Shown here: positions 42,801 to 51,861 of the stretch, piece after piece
Layout of the letters: each line of letters starts with the position of its first letter
Position numbering within the stretch: the stretch's first letter is position 1
DNA from: Blastopirellula sp.
GTDB lineage: Bacteria > Planctomycetota > Planctomycetia > Pirellulales > Pirellulaceae
Assembly: GCA_002733575.1 (NCBI GenBank)
Contig: NVWB01000011.1
Location: 1-64,000, forward strand
Reading direction: 5' to 3'
Length of the DNA: 64,000 nucleotides
The notes under the pieces: generated by a model
Seen by the model: only the letters and a program-made list of their open reading frames with translations
What the model was told of the DNA's origin: nothing
Database searches by the model: none
Translations under genes and position numbers: made by a program

Positions 42801-44940
42801 AACTGAAAAATGCATTGTTGCCTACATTGTGTCTAAAGGGAAAGAAGTTGAGTTACTAAACGTAAATATCCAGACAATGCTTAGGGGGTATTTGTCAGAA
42901 AATTTACCGGACTATATGATTCCAAACTGCTTCGTAGAGATGGATAGCCTTCCCCTCACACCAAGTAAAAAACTGGACATCAAGGCGCTACCTATTCCCA
43001 AAACAAATCAACTTTTTGATGATGAGTTTATAGCGGCGAGCACAGTATCTGAGATCGAATTGGTCAAAATATGGGCAGATATGTTCAATGTTGACGACAA
43101 CAGAGTCAGCGTAAAGTCCAATTTTTTCTCGTTGGGTGGGCATTCTTTACTGGCCATCCGTATGGCAAATTCAGTAAGTAAATATTTTGGAGTAGAAATA
43201 CCTGTAATCGAAATATTTCAATACCCGACAATAGAAAAGCTGGCAAAACACATTGACTCCCAATTGTCATTTGGATGTGGTCATCGGAACATTATTCTAC
43301 TTAAGGATGGTGACAGTACACCTCTAATTTTTGTGCATCACCCAGGAGGTTACGCATGGAACTATATTGCATTGGCTCAACTTCTCCCTGAGAATATGTG
43401 TGTATATGGGCTGCAGTATTCGAATGCGTCAGATGAAGATCTAGCAAAGCTATCAGTAGAGGCAGTAGCTAGATTTCATGTAGAGAATATACTTATTAAG
43501 CAGCCAACTGGGCCATATAGACTAATAGGCCATTCAGGGGGAGGGCAGCTAGCGTATGAGATAGCGTACCAATTGCTCGGTCGTAACAAGGTTGTGGACT
43601 TCGTAGGTCTAATTGATACATATAATTTCTCTCAGTTAGGGTGTCCGGATAGCGATCAAGGAGCGGTAAAAGTTGCCTTAGGTTTCTTATCAACGGTGAT
43701 TCTGCAACATCGACCAGAAACAATTCTTGAGAACCTAGAAGCACTATTAAGCGATAAAGGACTAGAAGATCTGCCTGATCTATTTGATTCCCTTGTCGAT
43801 CTTAAACTTGTCCCATCTGAATATGACCTGGAAACTATTCTCCTGCAATCTCAGTTCTTTTACGCGATGGACAAAGCATGTGCGGAATACGTGCCTCCTC
43901 CTCTTCCAACAAATGTGTATCTATATGCAGCATCACTGAAAGATTCGCTTTCAGATCTTGGTTGGAAGGATAAAGCTCATGAAAGGTGGCGAAATCATGG
44001 AATCGGTGGCGATCATAAAACTATTCTTGAAGCGCCCCATATCGATTCCCTAGCGGAACACATTTCAACGGATTTAGTAAGTTTGGAAAAATCTACCTCG
44101 CTAGTTATTGAACGGTTTGACCCTTTCCACAAGATTAATTACTCAGGCCCAAATTGTGAGAACATTTTTTGTATTCCAGGTGCGGGGAGTAACTCATCCT
44201 CCTTTATTTCATTGGCAGGGGTTCTCGATGGAGAGTACAACCTCTTTGGCGCTCACTATAAAGGGCTAGACGGAAACCTGGTGCCCAACTCAACTATACC
44301 TGACGCCGCTTGTGAGTACGTTCGTGCTATAAGAGCTATTGCACCAAAGGGCCCTTATCGTCTCGTAGGTCATTCATTTGGTGGGCTTGTTGCAGTGGAA
44401 ATTGCCTGTCAATTGGAAAAGTTGGGTGAGCAAGTAAAACCGGTGATTCTTTTGGATACTGCCATAGCGAATAAAAATCGGCCTAAAATGCAGAATTTAA
44501 GCCGGGTAGAAAAATTTATGGAGTTGGTACATATATTTGAACAGTTGGCTGATAAAAACTATGGAATCAGAATTACAGATTTCACTTATCTGAAGCCAAA
44601 CGAACAAGTGCTTTTGTTGAAAGAAAAAATGGAGTGGTCCGGAGTGATAAGTAAATCGAATTCACAAAAAGATCTTGAGAGCATCTTAAGGGTGTTTTTC
44701 TCTCAATTGGATATTTTATATAAACCTGAAATTCCGTTTTCGGGGAAACTTGTACTTCTATCACCTGAATCGGACTGCAGTAGTTCTGAGTCCAAGAATG
44801 ATCTAATGCAGTCAGGCAGCTGGTCTGACTATGCTAACAGCTTAACGACGGAGAGGATTAATGGAAATCACATGACGTTGCTACAGAAACCCAATATACA
44901 TGCGGTCGTGAAATGTATTGAAACATATTGGGATGAGTAA
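39886..44940 (+). CDS. NRPS 3: TubC docking-C-A-PCP-TE-TE, terminal release module
   Basis: A 1684-residue termination NRPS. Residues 3-52 match the TubC N-terminal docking domain (LLEKDISISIVKGKLRVASRS, then LKNDLLELLE-like helix). The C domain (about 70-500) has HHSIADG. The A domain (about 530-1040) has pocket residues D-I-E-D-I-S-A-V-T-K; two acidic side chains (E239, D278 in GrsA numbering) point to a basic substrate, fitting the ectB-like Dab gene at 47042. PCP Ser1087. Two thioesterases follow: TE1 with Ser1217 (GHSGGG), Asp in LIDTYN and His in GGDHKT; TE2 with Ser1497 (GHSFGG), Asp in LLDTAI and His in NGNHMT. Both look catalytically complete. The tandem pair should release or cyclise the product. 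The start overlaps NRPS 2 in ATGA. Confidence 0.93.
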   Translation: MKVTELYDSLLEKDISISIVKGKLRVASRSKRIPSELQTLILENKNDLLELLEGGEVLPDSSKLAMSKVDRSLPVELSFAQQRLWFLSKLEGTSANYNIPMALRLSGKLNKEALFFSLKAIVARHEVLRTRFVESDGTAYQFIEDADHFQITEAQLDDENELSNICESEALTPFDLGKDMLIRAQLLSITEDEYALLVTLHHSIADGWSMGIFFKELVSLYRAYSNNEPSPLAPLPIQYADFSHWQRQWLSGEVMDSLLVYWKEQLADLPPLLDLPTDRKRPPIQTYRGARKRLHFSTELLEELNSLSQSQGATLYMTLLTGFATLLSRYSNQTDIAIGSPIANRNRPEIEGLIGFFVNTLVMRADVSDDPTFLDLLEQVKETALAAYAHQDIPFEYLVEALEPERNMSYSPLFQVMFVLQNIPVSNVEFPDFSISPIAIDFDITKFDMTLNLQETEEGLQGSVEYNTDLFDESTIERFIGHYEKLLRGIVGKPEKRVSEYGLLSDAELHTQLVEWNKTEVPYRSEKCIHELIEEQVSRKPDSTAIECDGRKMTYNELNERSNQLAHYLIEQGVGPEILVGICIDRSIDMIIGLLGILKAGGAYVPIDPGYPEQRIRYILEDSGVGLILSQSSLSEVIPEMAQKAVFLDKDADSNGNVGLISKQSTENIATKDIQLSSSNLAYIIYTSGSTGKPKGVMVEHEQLANFMETVSHLYHWNSTDRILQFATLNFDISVEEIFGTLSVGATLVLRTDAWLASSVVFWELAKEHEISILDLSTAFWEQIIPDKDSEIPKNIKQVIFSGEKVNAEKINEWFRLKGELPELINAYGPTETTVTSTYIVVEENGVESSIGRPVANTQAYVVDGNDSPVPIGVVGELVIGGGGVTRGYLNGKELTEEKYSVYSTDYVDSCRVYRTGDLVRWLPNGELDYIGRTDSQVKVRGFRIELEEIENQLNRHPSVKYCAVIVREDQQTEKCIVAYIVSKGKEVELLNVNIQTMLRGYLSENLPDYMIPNCFVEMDSLPLTPSKKLDIKALPIPKTNQLFDDEFIAASTVSEIELVKIWADMFNVDDNRVSVKSNFFSLGGHSLLAIRMANSVSKYFGVEIPVIEIFQYPTIEKLAKHIDSQLSFGCGHRNIILLKDGDSTPLIFVHHPGGYAWNYIALAQLLPENMCVYGLQYSNASDEDLAKLSVEAVARFHVENILIKQPTGPYRLIGHSGGGQLAYEIAYQLLGRNKVVDFVGLIDTYNFSQLGCPDSDQGAVKVALGFLSTVILQHRPETILENLEALLSDKGLEDLPDLFDSLVDLKLVPSEYDLETILLQSQFFYAMDKACAEYVPPPLPTNVYLYAASLKDSLSDLGWKDKAHERWRNHGIGGDHKTILEAPHIDSLAEHISTDLVSLEKSTSLVIERFDPFHKINYSGPNCENIFCIPGAGSNSSSFISLAGVLDGEYNLFGAHYKGLDGNLVPNSTIPDAACEYVRAIRAIAPKGPYRLVGHSFGGLVAVEIACQLEKLGEQVKPVILLDTAIANKNRPKMQNLSRVEKFMELVHIFEQLADKNYGIRITDFTYLKPNEQVLLLKEKMEWSGVISKSNSQKDLESILRVFFSQLDILYKPEIPFSGKLVLLSPESDCSSSESKNDLMQSGSWSDYANSLTTERINGNHMTLLQKPNIHAVVKCIETYWDE

Positions 44941-44987
44941 TTCAGAACCAATCGCATAACCCGCTAATTTTCAAGTAGGAGCATGAC

Positions 44988-45617
44988 GTGAACAAGTACT
45001 GTAAAACACAAAGAAGCCACTTTAGTAAAATATTCGTTGCTACGATGCTTATTGTTGGAATGATTCGTTCGGCCACTCTCGAAGCGGAAAATTTTGATGT
45101 GGAAGATCAAGATTTAATCGAAGCATTCCTCTATAGCTGTTCACATTGCTTCGACATGGAGCCGTTGATAGTTAGATGGCAGAGAGAAAATACAGATGCA
45201 AAATTTACCAGAGTTCCCGTAGTAGGTGGAGATGAAGCTGATGACATGCTTTCATCTTGGACGTTCGCTAAGACATATTACACATTTGGCGAAATGGGTG
45301 TATTGGAAGAAATGCATAGAAACTATTTCACAGCAATTCATATTGAAAGAAGAAACCTGAATTCCTTTTCGAAAATATTGGAGTTCGTATCGGAGCATGA
45401 ACTGGATACTAATACATTCCAAAGTATCTATAATTCTGAAAGCGTGCGTCAGAATGTATTGAAAGCTCGAGAGTACACTACTCGGCAAGGGTTAGATGAA
45501 ACTCCAACGTTCATAGTCAGGGGTAAAGAGCATCTTTTACTAAACATGTTCGAGGGAAATGCCGCAAGATTGCTGATTAACGTAGATTTTTTATTGCGCA
45601 AGCCAGAATCAGAATAA
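44988..45617 (+). CDS. DsbA-like periplasmic thiol:disulfide oxidoreductase
   Basis: A 209-residue protein with an N-terminal signal peptide (hydrophobic core IFVATMLIVGMI, cleavage near residue 32) and a DsbA-type thioredoxin fold. The active site is C-S-H-C in YSCSHCFDMEP, and the cis-Pro loop is ETPTFIV. DsbA proteins oxidise thiols to disulfides in the periplasm. The GTG start has AGGAG about nine bases upstream. It follows the NRPS genes by 47 bases in the same direction and comes before a tetraheme cytochrome. Because NRPS 2 contains a Cys module, a role in oxidising the product, or in folding the neighbouring cytochrome, is plausible. Which of these is true cannot be told. Confidence 0.88.
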   Translation: MNKYCKTQRSHFSKIFVATMLIVGMIRSATLEAENFDVEDQDLIEAFLYSCSHCFDMEPLIVRWQRENTDAKFTRVPVVGGDEADDMLSSWTFAKTYYTFGEMGVLEEMHRNYFTAIHIERRNLNSFSKILEFVSEHELDTNTFQSIYNSESVRQNVLKAREYTTRQGLDETPTFIVRGKEHLLLNMFEGNAARLLINVDFLLRKPESE

Positions 45618-45677
45618 ACGGCAAAAATACTTGTAATTGAATTAACTAACTAGAAACTTTGCGTTTAAGGATTACTA

Positions 45678-46991
45678 ATGATTAAAGTTAATATATCGGC
45701 AACAGCCGCGCTCTTACTGATATTTGCACTGTATCTCTCTGATTCCCGTGGGGCGACCAGTGTTCACGAACTCACGATTGTATATACGGGTGGATTGAAT
45801 GGAGAGCTTGAGCCGTGTGGTTGCGCAGAGGAATCCGACGTGGGTGGAATCCGACGAAGGGCTACAGTGATCGACCAGCTTAGGCAACATAACGAAAATA
45901 TGATTCTTATATCTGGGGGTGGGTTAATCAGCAGCAATTCCTGGCAAGATAAGATTAAAGCTGGATACATCTTCTCTGCGATCAAAATGATGGCGTATGA
46001 TAGTGTTAGTGTTCAGTGGCGCGATCTCGCCTTTGGCGAAGGTTTCACTCAATCGGGAAATATCCCGTGGGTGACTAGCAACTGGGCTGGTAATGGGTTT
46101 GAAAAGGTACAGTCAATCGAGAGGGGTGATACGGTAATTAGCGTTTTTAGCTGGTTGGACGATGATACAGCGCCGGAAACAGAACCTAATAGACTTGCAG
46201 CCACTGTTGCCAAATCTCCAATTGCGTTTAATCAGAAATTACTGCAAGCGAAGCAGAGAGGGGAGGTTACTATTCTTACTACTACGGCTGACATAAGTAA
46301 AGTTGAACAGAATATTAGCTTGTCACATGTTGATATATTATTGCTTCCAAGTAGTAATGAGAAATATGAAGATCCACGCTTCGTGAATGAAACATTAGTA
46401 TTGAATTATGGAACTCGCGGGATGAGAGTTGGAAAACTTACAATTGAAATTGACGGCGGAGTAATATTGAATACAATTCAACATGAAGTATTTACATTGG
46501 ACAATTCTGTCAATGATTCTCCGCATTTCGATTCTTGGTATGAGCAATACAATAACGAAGCTCGCAATCAATACTATGCACGGTTAGAGTTCAATCAGGC
46601 AGAAAGTTCCGGAGTAAGCAAATTTGTTGGGGCATCAGGATGTGCCGGCTGTCACGAGAAGGAACATGCTATATGGAGTAATAGCAATCATGCAGCTGCA
46701 TTCAAAGTACTGCAGTTAGTTAGCAAGCAATTTGACCCATCATGTATTGGATGTCATTCAGTAGGTTTTGAAAAGCCAGGAGGATTTATTGATATGTCGG
46801 CAACAGAGCATCTGGCCAATGTACAGTGTGAGTCCTGTCATGGACCGGCTCGAGATCATTTTTCTAGCGGGGGTATTCAAGCGACCTCAAATTCGGCTCT
46901 AAGTTCGCAACAGATTTGCCAGCAATGTCATGTCGGTGATCACAGCCCCAAGTTCGAGTTTGAAAACTACTGGCCCAGAATTGCCCATTAG
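45678..46991 (+). CDS. Periplasmic tetraheme cytochrome c with UshA-like N-terminal domain
   Basis: A 437-residue exported protein (signal peptide ISATAALLLIFALYL). The N-terminal part resembles the UshA/metallophosphatase-like family often attached to multiheme cytochromes: LTIVYTGGLNGELEPCGC, then GGIRRRATVIDQLR. The C-terminal part is of cytochrome c554 type with four CxxCH heme sites at Cys322 (CAGCH), Cys356 (CIGCH), Cys384 (CESCH) and Cys414 (CQQCH). It is probably a periplasmic electron carrier or oxidoreductase. Its position next to the DsbA-like gene suggests the pair works on thiol or disulfide chemistry, possibly on the Cys-containing product. Such a cytochrome is unusual inside a PKS-NRPS cluster. 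It could instead be an unrelated respiratory gene. Confidence 0.85.
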   Translation: MIKVNISATAALLLIFALYLSDSRGATSVHELTIVYTGGLNGELEPCGCAEESDVGGIRRRATVIDQLRQHNENMILISGGGLISSNSWQDKIKAGYIFSAIKMMAYDSVSVQWRDLAFGEGFTQSGNIPWVTSNWAGNGFEKVQSIERGDTVISVFSWLDDDTAPETEPNRLAATVAKSPIAFNQKLLQAKQRGEVTILTTTADISKVEQNISLSHVDILLLPSSNEKYEDPRFVNETLVLNYGTRGMRVGKLTIEIDGGVILNTIQHEVFTLDNSVNDSPHFDSWYEQYNNEARNQYYARLEFNQAESSGVSKFVGASGCAGCHEKEHAIWSNSNHAAAFKVLQLVSKQFDPSCIGCHSVGFEKPGGFIDMSATEHLANVQCESCHGPARDHFSSGGIQATSNSALSSQQICQQCHVGDHSPKFEFENYWPRIAH

Positions 46992-47041
46992 AGGGTTATA
47001 GGGAGCTAATTACTTATGCTGCCTTACCCACACAGGTGAAT

Positions 47042-48382
47042 CTAGTACAGTTCAGCTTCTTTGATTCGACGTTTAGGAATAGAAATTCCGTAATTCGTTA
47101 TTCTTCCGCGCTGACTAACTAAGGCAATCGACTCTCTTAATCGATTAAGTCCGTCAAGCAATTTTTCTTCAGGAATAGTAAGAGCGGGCATCAGCTTAAC
47201 AACTTCATCTCTTGGTCCACATGTCTCCAAAATAAGCTGCGATTTAAAACAGTTTTGCATTGTCAGCTTCGCTTCTGCTGGACTACGAAAGACTAGTCCC
47301 TGTATCAAGCCTCGTCCACGGACTGATTCTATGATATGGCAATAACGAGCTGCCATTTCGGTCAGCTTTTGGGAGAGGATTCTAGATTTTTGGGCTATAT
47401 CGCTTGCAAAGTCATTGGTCGCCCAGTAGTGATCCAATGTTTTGGTGGCGGATACCATGGCCAAATTATTTCCTCTGAACGTACCATTGTCTTCTCCGGG
47501 TGACCAGACATCCAACTGAGGTCTAAGAAGCATCAATGCCATAGGAAATCCGTATCCGCTTAATGATTTCGATAAGCATACAATGTCAGGAACTATTCCA
47601 CTGAGGTCGAAGCTGAAGAAGTCTCCCGTTCGGCCACAGCCCATTTGAATGTCATCCACCACCATCAATATACCCATTTCTTTTGTGAGTTTCCTAATCT
47701 TTCTTAACCATTCTATCGAAGCAACATTAATCCCGCCTTCGCCTTGAATTGTTTCTAGGAAAATTGCCGCTGGCAACTCAAATCCATTGCCAGGCTGGCT
47801 AAGCATCTCCTCAAGATATGAAAAGCTATCTCCGCCATTAGAGAGAAAATCGTCAAATGGCATTCTTATTACGCCGTCCGATGGAGTATGATTCTGACGA
47901 TGGTTCTTAGATGCTGTAATACTAAGGGAACCGGCGGACATTCCGTGAAACGAGTTGGTGAACGCGACTACAGACTTTCTGCCGGTGTATTTTCTAACTA
48001 ATTTCAGGGCGCTTTCAATAACGCTTGTTCCTGTGGGGCCTGTGAACTGTAGCTTGTAATCAAGATTTCTTGGTTTCAAAATCCTTCGATCGAATGTATT
48101 TACGAACGACCTTTTTGCTTTGGTATATAGATCCAGACTTAGTATTACACCGTCTTCATCAATATAATTGCTAACCGCCTGCTTTATCTCTGGATTGTTG
48201 TGGCCATAATTCAAGCTTCCGGCTCCCATCAAGAAGTCCAAGTACTTAACGCCATTTTCATCAGTTATCTCGCTTCCCTTAGCTTTGTGGAATACGTTAT
48301 CGAAGTTACGGCAATAACTGCGAACTTCTGATTCAAAAAATTCAATGGGCTTGTCTGTAGTAGGTAAGGATTTAGTGTTCAT
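47042..48382 (-). CDS. ectB: EctB-like 2,4-diaminobutyrate transaminase (PLP, class III)
   Basis: A 446-residue class III aminotransferase very like EctB, diaminobutyrate-2-oxoglutarate transaminase, which makes L-2,4-diaminobutyrate from aspartate semialdehyde and glutamate. Shared hallmarks are GAGSLNYGHNNP, FTGPTGTSVIESALKLVRK, FTNSFHGMSAGSL, ETIQGEGGINVAS, VVDDIQMGCGRTG, the PLP Lys in SKSLSGYGFP, and NGTFRGNNLA. No ectA or ectC is in the window, so it is not an ectoine operon. It is convergent with the cytochrome gene and read in the same direction as the exporter operon. It most likely supplies Dab to NRPS 3, whose pocket has two acidic residues. The C-terminus carries an extra basic tail of about 15 residues. 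Confidence 0.88.
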   Translation of the reverse strand: MNTKSLPTTDKPIEFFESEVRSYCRNFDNVFHKAKGSEITDENGVKYLDFLMGAGSLNYGHNNPEIKQAVSNYIDEDGVILSLDLYTKAKRSFVNTFDRRILKPRNLDYKLQFTGPTGTSVIESALKLVRKYTGRKSVVAFTNSFHGMSAGSLSITASKNHRQNHTPSDGVIRMPFDDFLSNGGDSFSYLEEMLSQPGNGFELPAAIFLETIQGEGGINVASIEWLRKIRKLTKEMGILMVVDDIQMGCGRTGDFFSFDLSGIVPDIVCLSKSLSGYGFPMALMLLRPQLDVWSPGEDNGTFRGNNLAMVSATKTLDHYWATNDFASDIAQKSRILSQKLTEMAARYCHIIESVRGRGLIQGLVFRSPAEAKLTMQNCFKSQLILETCGPRDEVVKLMPALTIPEEKLLDGLNRLRESIALVSQRGRITNYGISIPKRRIKEAELY

Positions 48383-48739
48383 ACATAATTACTCAAATTG
48401 TCTTCTGATTAACGGAATTTGATTGTGATCAGAGCTTAGGGCCATGGTCCGTCAGTAATGGCAGTGTATTGTATTTTTCAGCGATGAATTAGTTTGGCAA
48501 ATTGAGACATAATAGATAGTTGCCATCCTTTTTGAGAATTTGCATCTTGACAATGATTTAAGGCCTGATGGACATTTCTCAATAGCGGGAGACATAAGAG
48601 ACTCTCTAAGCTATTGAAAACACTGGTAAAGGGCTTAATGTAGAGCATGACACGAATATATCATACGATAGATGTTGTTGAACCTATAAGAACATATAGA
48701 ATTTGAAATTCAATAGGAAGAGGGCGGTTGAATTAGATC
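48383..48739. other. No gene seen; probable promoter region of the transaminase gene
   Basis: A 357-base gap between the GntR gene and the transaminase gene. It is AT-rich without a convincing frame. Minus-strand promoter boxes could not be assigned with confidence. Confidence 0.45.
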
Positions 48740-49120
48740 TTAGGAGTGTCTTTTTAGAGCCACCAGCAAGTCTTCTGGTTCAATGCCCATTAACTTCATT
48801 CTATGAATAATTTCTGGGATCTCCGTTTTTAGAAAATGTTCTCTTTTTGATCGCATGAGCAATTTTTGCGCGCCTGGCCGGACATATAAACCGATCCCCC
48901 GCTTAGTCTGTAAAACTTCTACAGTGGTAAGTTCCTGATATGCTTTAGCAGCCGTCAGTGGGTTGATTTTGAACTCGAGAGCAACTTTTCGCGCAGATGG
49001 TAGCAAATCTCCATCATTAAACTTTCCTGATAGAATCCAATTGACTATTTCGTCCATCAACTGACGATAGATAGGTTGTTTCTCGTCCCAATCTTTGTTC
49101 ATTGTTTCATTAGTGCGCAT
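48740..49120 (-). CDS. GntR-family (YtrA-type) transcriptional regulator
   Basis: A 126-residue regulator made almost entirely of the GntR winged helix: PIYRQLMDEIVNWILSGKFNDGDLLPSARKVALEF, then NPLTAAKAYQELTTVEVLQTKRGIGLYV. The short C-terminal extension without a ligand-binding domain is typical of the YtrA subfamily, which usually represses neighbouring ABC transporter genes. It is the last gene of the minus-strand exporter operon. It probably controls that exporter in response to stress or to the cluster product, by family analogy. Confidence 0.87.
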   Translation of the reverse strand: MRTNETMNKDWDEKQPIYRQLMDEIVNWILSGKFNDGDLLPSARKVALEFKINPLTAAKAYQELTTVEVLQTKRGIGLYVRPGAQKLLMRSKREHFLKTEIPEIIHRMKLMGIEPEDLLVALKRHS

Positions 49121-49356
49121 ATCCTGCTTGCGAAGTATTTGTAATAACCAACCTGTAGCATTGATTCTGTACTCTTGGAACCCGTAATCAGATAATGAGC
49201 CAGAACACTCTGCAACTTTGTTCTAAGCTGCATCGCTTCTTTATGTTTTACGAAATATGTATCCACTTAGAATTGCCGCCCGCTTTTTTGTAGATGCAAC
49301 ACTACTATCTCATCAGGTCAGCCAGTCATATTCACACCCATATTGTCCTTATCGTA

Positions 49357-51861
49357 CTATTCATACCTAAGTATAGCGGCTGGGTGTGCTTTAGCGCTTT
49401 TCCAAGCTTGAAACCCGACAGACAGCGAAGCGATTGACACCGATATCAGCAGGCTAATTAGGAATGGTGCTATAGTAATTGATGCCTGAACGCTGAACAG
49501 GCTTATGTAGGCATTTGCAGCCACATAGCTGAGAGGCCATGAAATGGCATTGGCTATCAATACAGGTTTAGCGAAATCTAGTAGTAACATGCGCAGAAGT
49601 CGTGTTGAGCTCGCACCCATTACCTTTCTTATGCCCACCTCTTTTCGGCGAATATTTGTAATGAATGTTGCATTTCCGAGTAACCCAATACTAGCTATCA
49701 CAAAACCAAAAATGGATAAGAGAGTGATGAACATTCCTAGGCTTACAAAAATCTGGTATGAACTGTAAAACAAATCATCCAGGAATCTGTACTGTAGGCT
49801 TACACCAGGTGCGAGGTTTTCCCAGGTACTCTCCATGTGCCTGATTGCAGCACTTAGCTCCGACCTAGTACTTCGTATGATCACATATCTCAATCTGTCT
49901 GGCTGTAAGCTATATACGTTTCCTCTTAAGCCAAACCTTGCATAGTCGATTATTTGAAATTTCTGCTGTCCGGTAACGCCTATTATCGTTTGTGCAATTG
50001 CGATTGGTGAGTCCACGAGAGGAGGGCTTAGATGTCGATAAATAACCTGGCCAATTGCATCTTCAGCACTTTCGAAGCCTAATGCTTTTATTGTGGCTCG
50101 ATCCACTACGATGGAATATGGGCCTAAGGCTAGTGCGGCTGTGTCAGAAGGGGCTGGAAATGAGTCACTGGCTCGGCTTTCATCGTATTCTCTTCCTGCT
50201 ATAAATGGAACATCTAGAGTTTTCGCGAAATTAAACCCCACGATTTGATTGACAACCCTAATTTTCGCTGAATTTTGGTCAGGAGACGTAGATAGGGAAA
50301 TATCAGTGAACCCTAAGGACCAGGGTGTAGTTGCGGTTAATGTTGTTGATAGAATACCTGGGTGATTCTCTAATTCGGATTGAAGCACGGAAGGGTCTAC
50401 ATCGACATTAATCATTGAGACAGTAATAGCCATTTTTGGATCTGCAGTATCTCCATCTAATTGCTCTGTCATCATTTGATTTTGATTGAACACCACAAAT
50501 GAAAAGATAATAAGAGTTCCAGAAATCAAAAACTGTGTTCCAACCATAATTGATCGCAGTTTTCCAGAGTATCCACTTGCTCCTTTAGGTCTCAATAGCG
50601 TAACCAAGGGCACAGTGACCGTTCGGATCGCGGGATAGGAACCAGCGATTGCAATTACTACGGCCAAGGCTAGTAGTAATCGAGTCCATAGAGAGCCATC
50701 AAGAAGTAAGCTGCTATTGACTCCAACAAAACCTCTGCTATCGGCAGCATTCATAATTAACCAAAGTAGAATAAATGCGAGAATCAATGGCATTAGGATA
50801 AATATTAGGCACTCCAGACTGTATTGAAGTACTAAAAGCCATCGCTTCGCACCGAGAATTTTTTGCACGCCTATTTCCTGGCTGCGAATTGAGAGTTGCG
50901 CTATTGTCAAATTCGAATAATTTAGACAGGCTACCAGCAAAATTAGATAACCCGCAGCGGAAATGATTGAGCTTACATCGATGCTGCCAAATACAGAATT
51001 AACCAATGAAACAGTCAGTTTGTTTAATGGCTGAATAGAATAGCTCAATGTGTAATCTGGGTTCTTTGGTACTACTCTCTCAGTAAAGTTATCTAATCTG
51101 TTCTGAAACGCTTCTTCATTTATGTTGTCTCCCGGTGGAAATTGGAGGTATGTGTAGTAAAGAATATTATTCCAGTCGTCAGCATTGGAATTGCCGTAGG
51201 CTGCAGTTCTTCTAGGTCCCATAATCCGATCGTGGACTTCGATAGGTACAATTAGATCTGAAGAAAGTGCCTCAAATGCTGATTCAATATGCGATGGTTT
51301 TTCAAATTTTCGAATTACGCCAACAATTGTTACATCAAACTGATTTGCTAGAAGCAAATTCTGTCCAATTACATCAATTGTACCAAATGTTTTTCTAGCG
51401 GCGTTCTCTGAAATCAGAGCTGTATTGGGCTGCAGATTCGAACTATTAAGTGCGCCGGACAACATCTCCAAAGGAAAGATATTCAGGAATCCATTTTCAA
51501 CAAAACGAATACCCATTGAGATAGAAGTATCATCAAACTTGACATCTGTTTCAGTTGGAGGAGTAGCTCTTACTACCTGCTCTAGTTCTGGAAATTCTGT
51601 CCGGAGATACGCTGATAGAGGCTGGCTTACCATAGGTAATGCACCTCCTCCACTAGCGGTCTCTACGGATCGAATAAGAGTGTAGATGCTGTCGGCGTTT
51701 GGAAAATGCTTGTCGAAGCTATTTATATAGTTTGAAAGAGACATGGTGAGGACAAAGCATACAAATCCAAAAACCAAGCTAACTAGATTAATAAACGAGT
51801 GGAGCTTAAAGCGAAAAAATGCAGTAAACGCCATTCGTACTATGTGCATAAGAATTAGCAT
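49357..51861 (-). CDS. MacB/FtsX-type ABC transporter permease
   Basis: An 834-residue double FtsX permease. There is an N-terminal helix (FINLVSLVFGFVCFVLTMSL), a large periplasmic MacB_PCD-like domain, a three-helix FtsX block (about residues 290-420), a second MacB-like half and a final three-helix block ending in AHPAAILRYE. The motif VGVQKILGAKRW / VGIRKVMGAS is typical of FtsX. It has no fused ATPase; that is the separate gene upstream. Such permeases export peptides or toxins through a mechanotransmission mechanism with a periplasmic adaptor. It probably gives self-protection or export for the PKS-NRPS product. Confidence 0.88.
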   Translation of the reverse strand: MLILMHIVRMAFTAFFRFKLHSFINLVSLVFGFVCFVLTMSLSNYINSFDKHFPNADSIYTLIRSVETASGGGALPMVSQPLSAYLRTEFPELEQVVRATPPTETDVKFDDTSISMGIRFVENGFLNIFPLEMLSGALNSSNLQPNTALISENAARKTFGTIDVIGQNLLLANQFDVTIVGVIRKFEKPSHIESAFEALSSDLIVPIEVHDRIMGPRRTAAYGNSNADDWNNILYYTYLQFPPGDNINEEAFQNRLDNFTERVVPKNPDYTLSYSIQPLNKLTVSLVNSVFGSIDVSSIISAAGYLILLVACLNYSNLTIAQLSIRSQEIGVQKILGAKRWLLVLQYSLECLIFILMPLILAFILLWLIMNAADSRGFVGVNSSLLLDGSLWTRLLLALAVVIAIAGSYPAIRTVTVPLVTLLRPKGASGYSGKLRSIMVGTQFLISGTLIIFSFVVFNQNQMMTEQLDGDTADPKMAITVSMINVDVDPSVLQSELENHPGILSTTLTATTPWSLGFTDISLSTSPDQNSAKIRVVNQIVGFNFAKTLDVPFIAGREYDESRASDSFPAPSDTAALALGPYSIVVDRATIKALGFESAEDAIGQVIYRHLSPPLVDSPIAIAQTIIGVTGQQKFQIIDYARFGLRGNVYSLQPDRLRYVIIRSTRSELSAAIRHMESTWENLAPGVSLQYRFLDDLFYSSYQIFVSLGMFITLLSIFGFVIASIGLLGNATFITNIRRKEVGIRKVMGASSTRLLRMLLLDFAKPVLIANAISWPLSYVAANAYISLFSVQASITIAPFLISLLISVSIASLSVGFQAWKSAKAHPAAILRYE

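Noticed and set aside
47042-48382. Ectoine biosynthesis operon
   Set aside because: Only the ectB-type gene is present; no ectA or ectC homologue is in the window.
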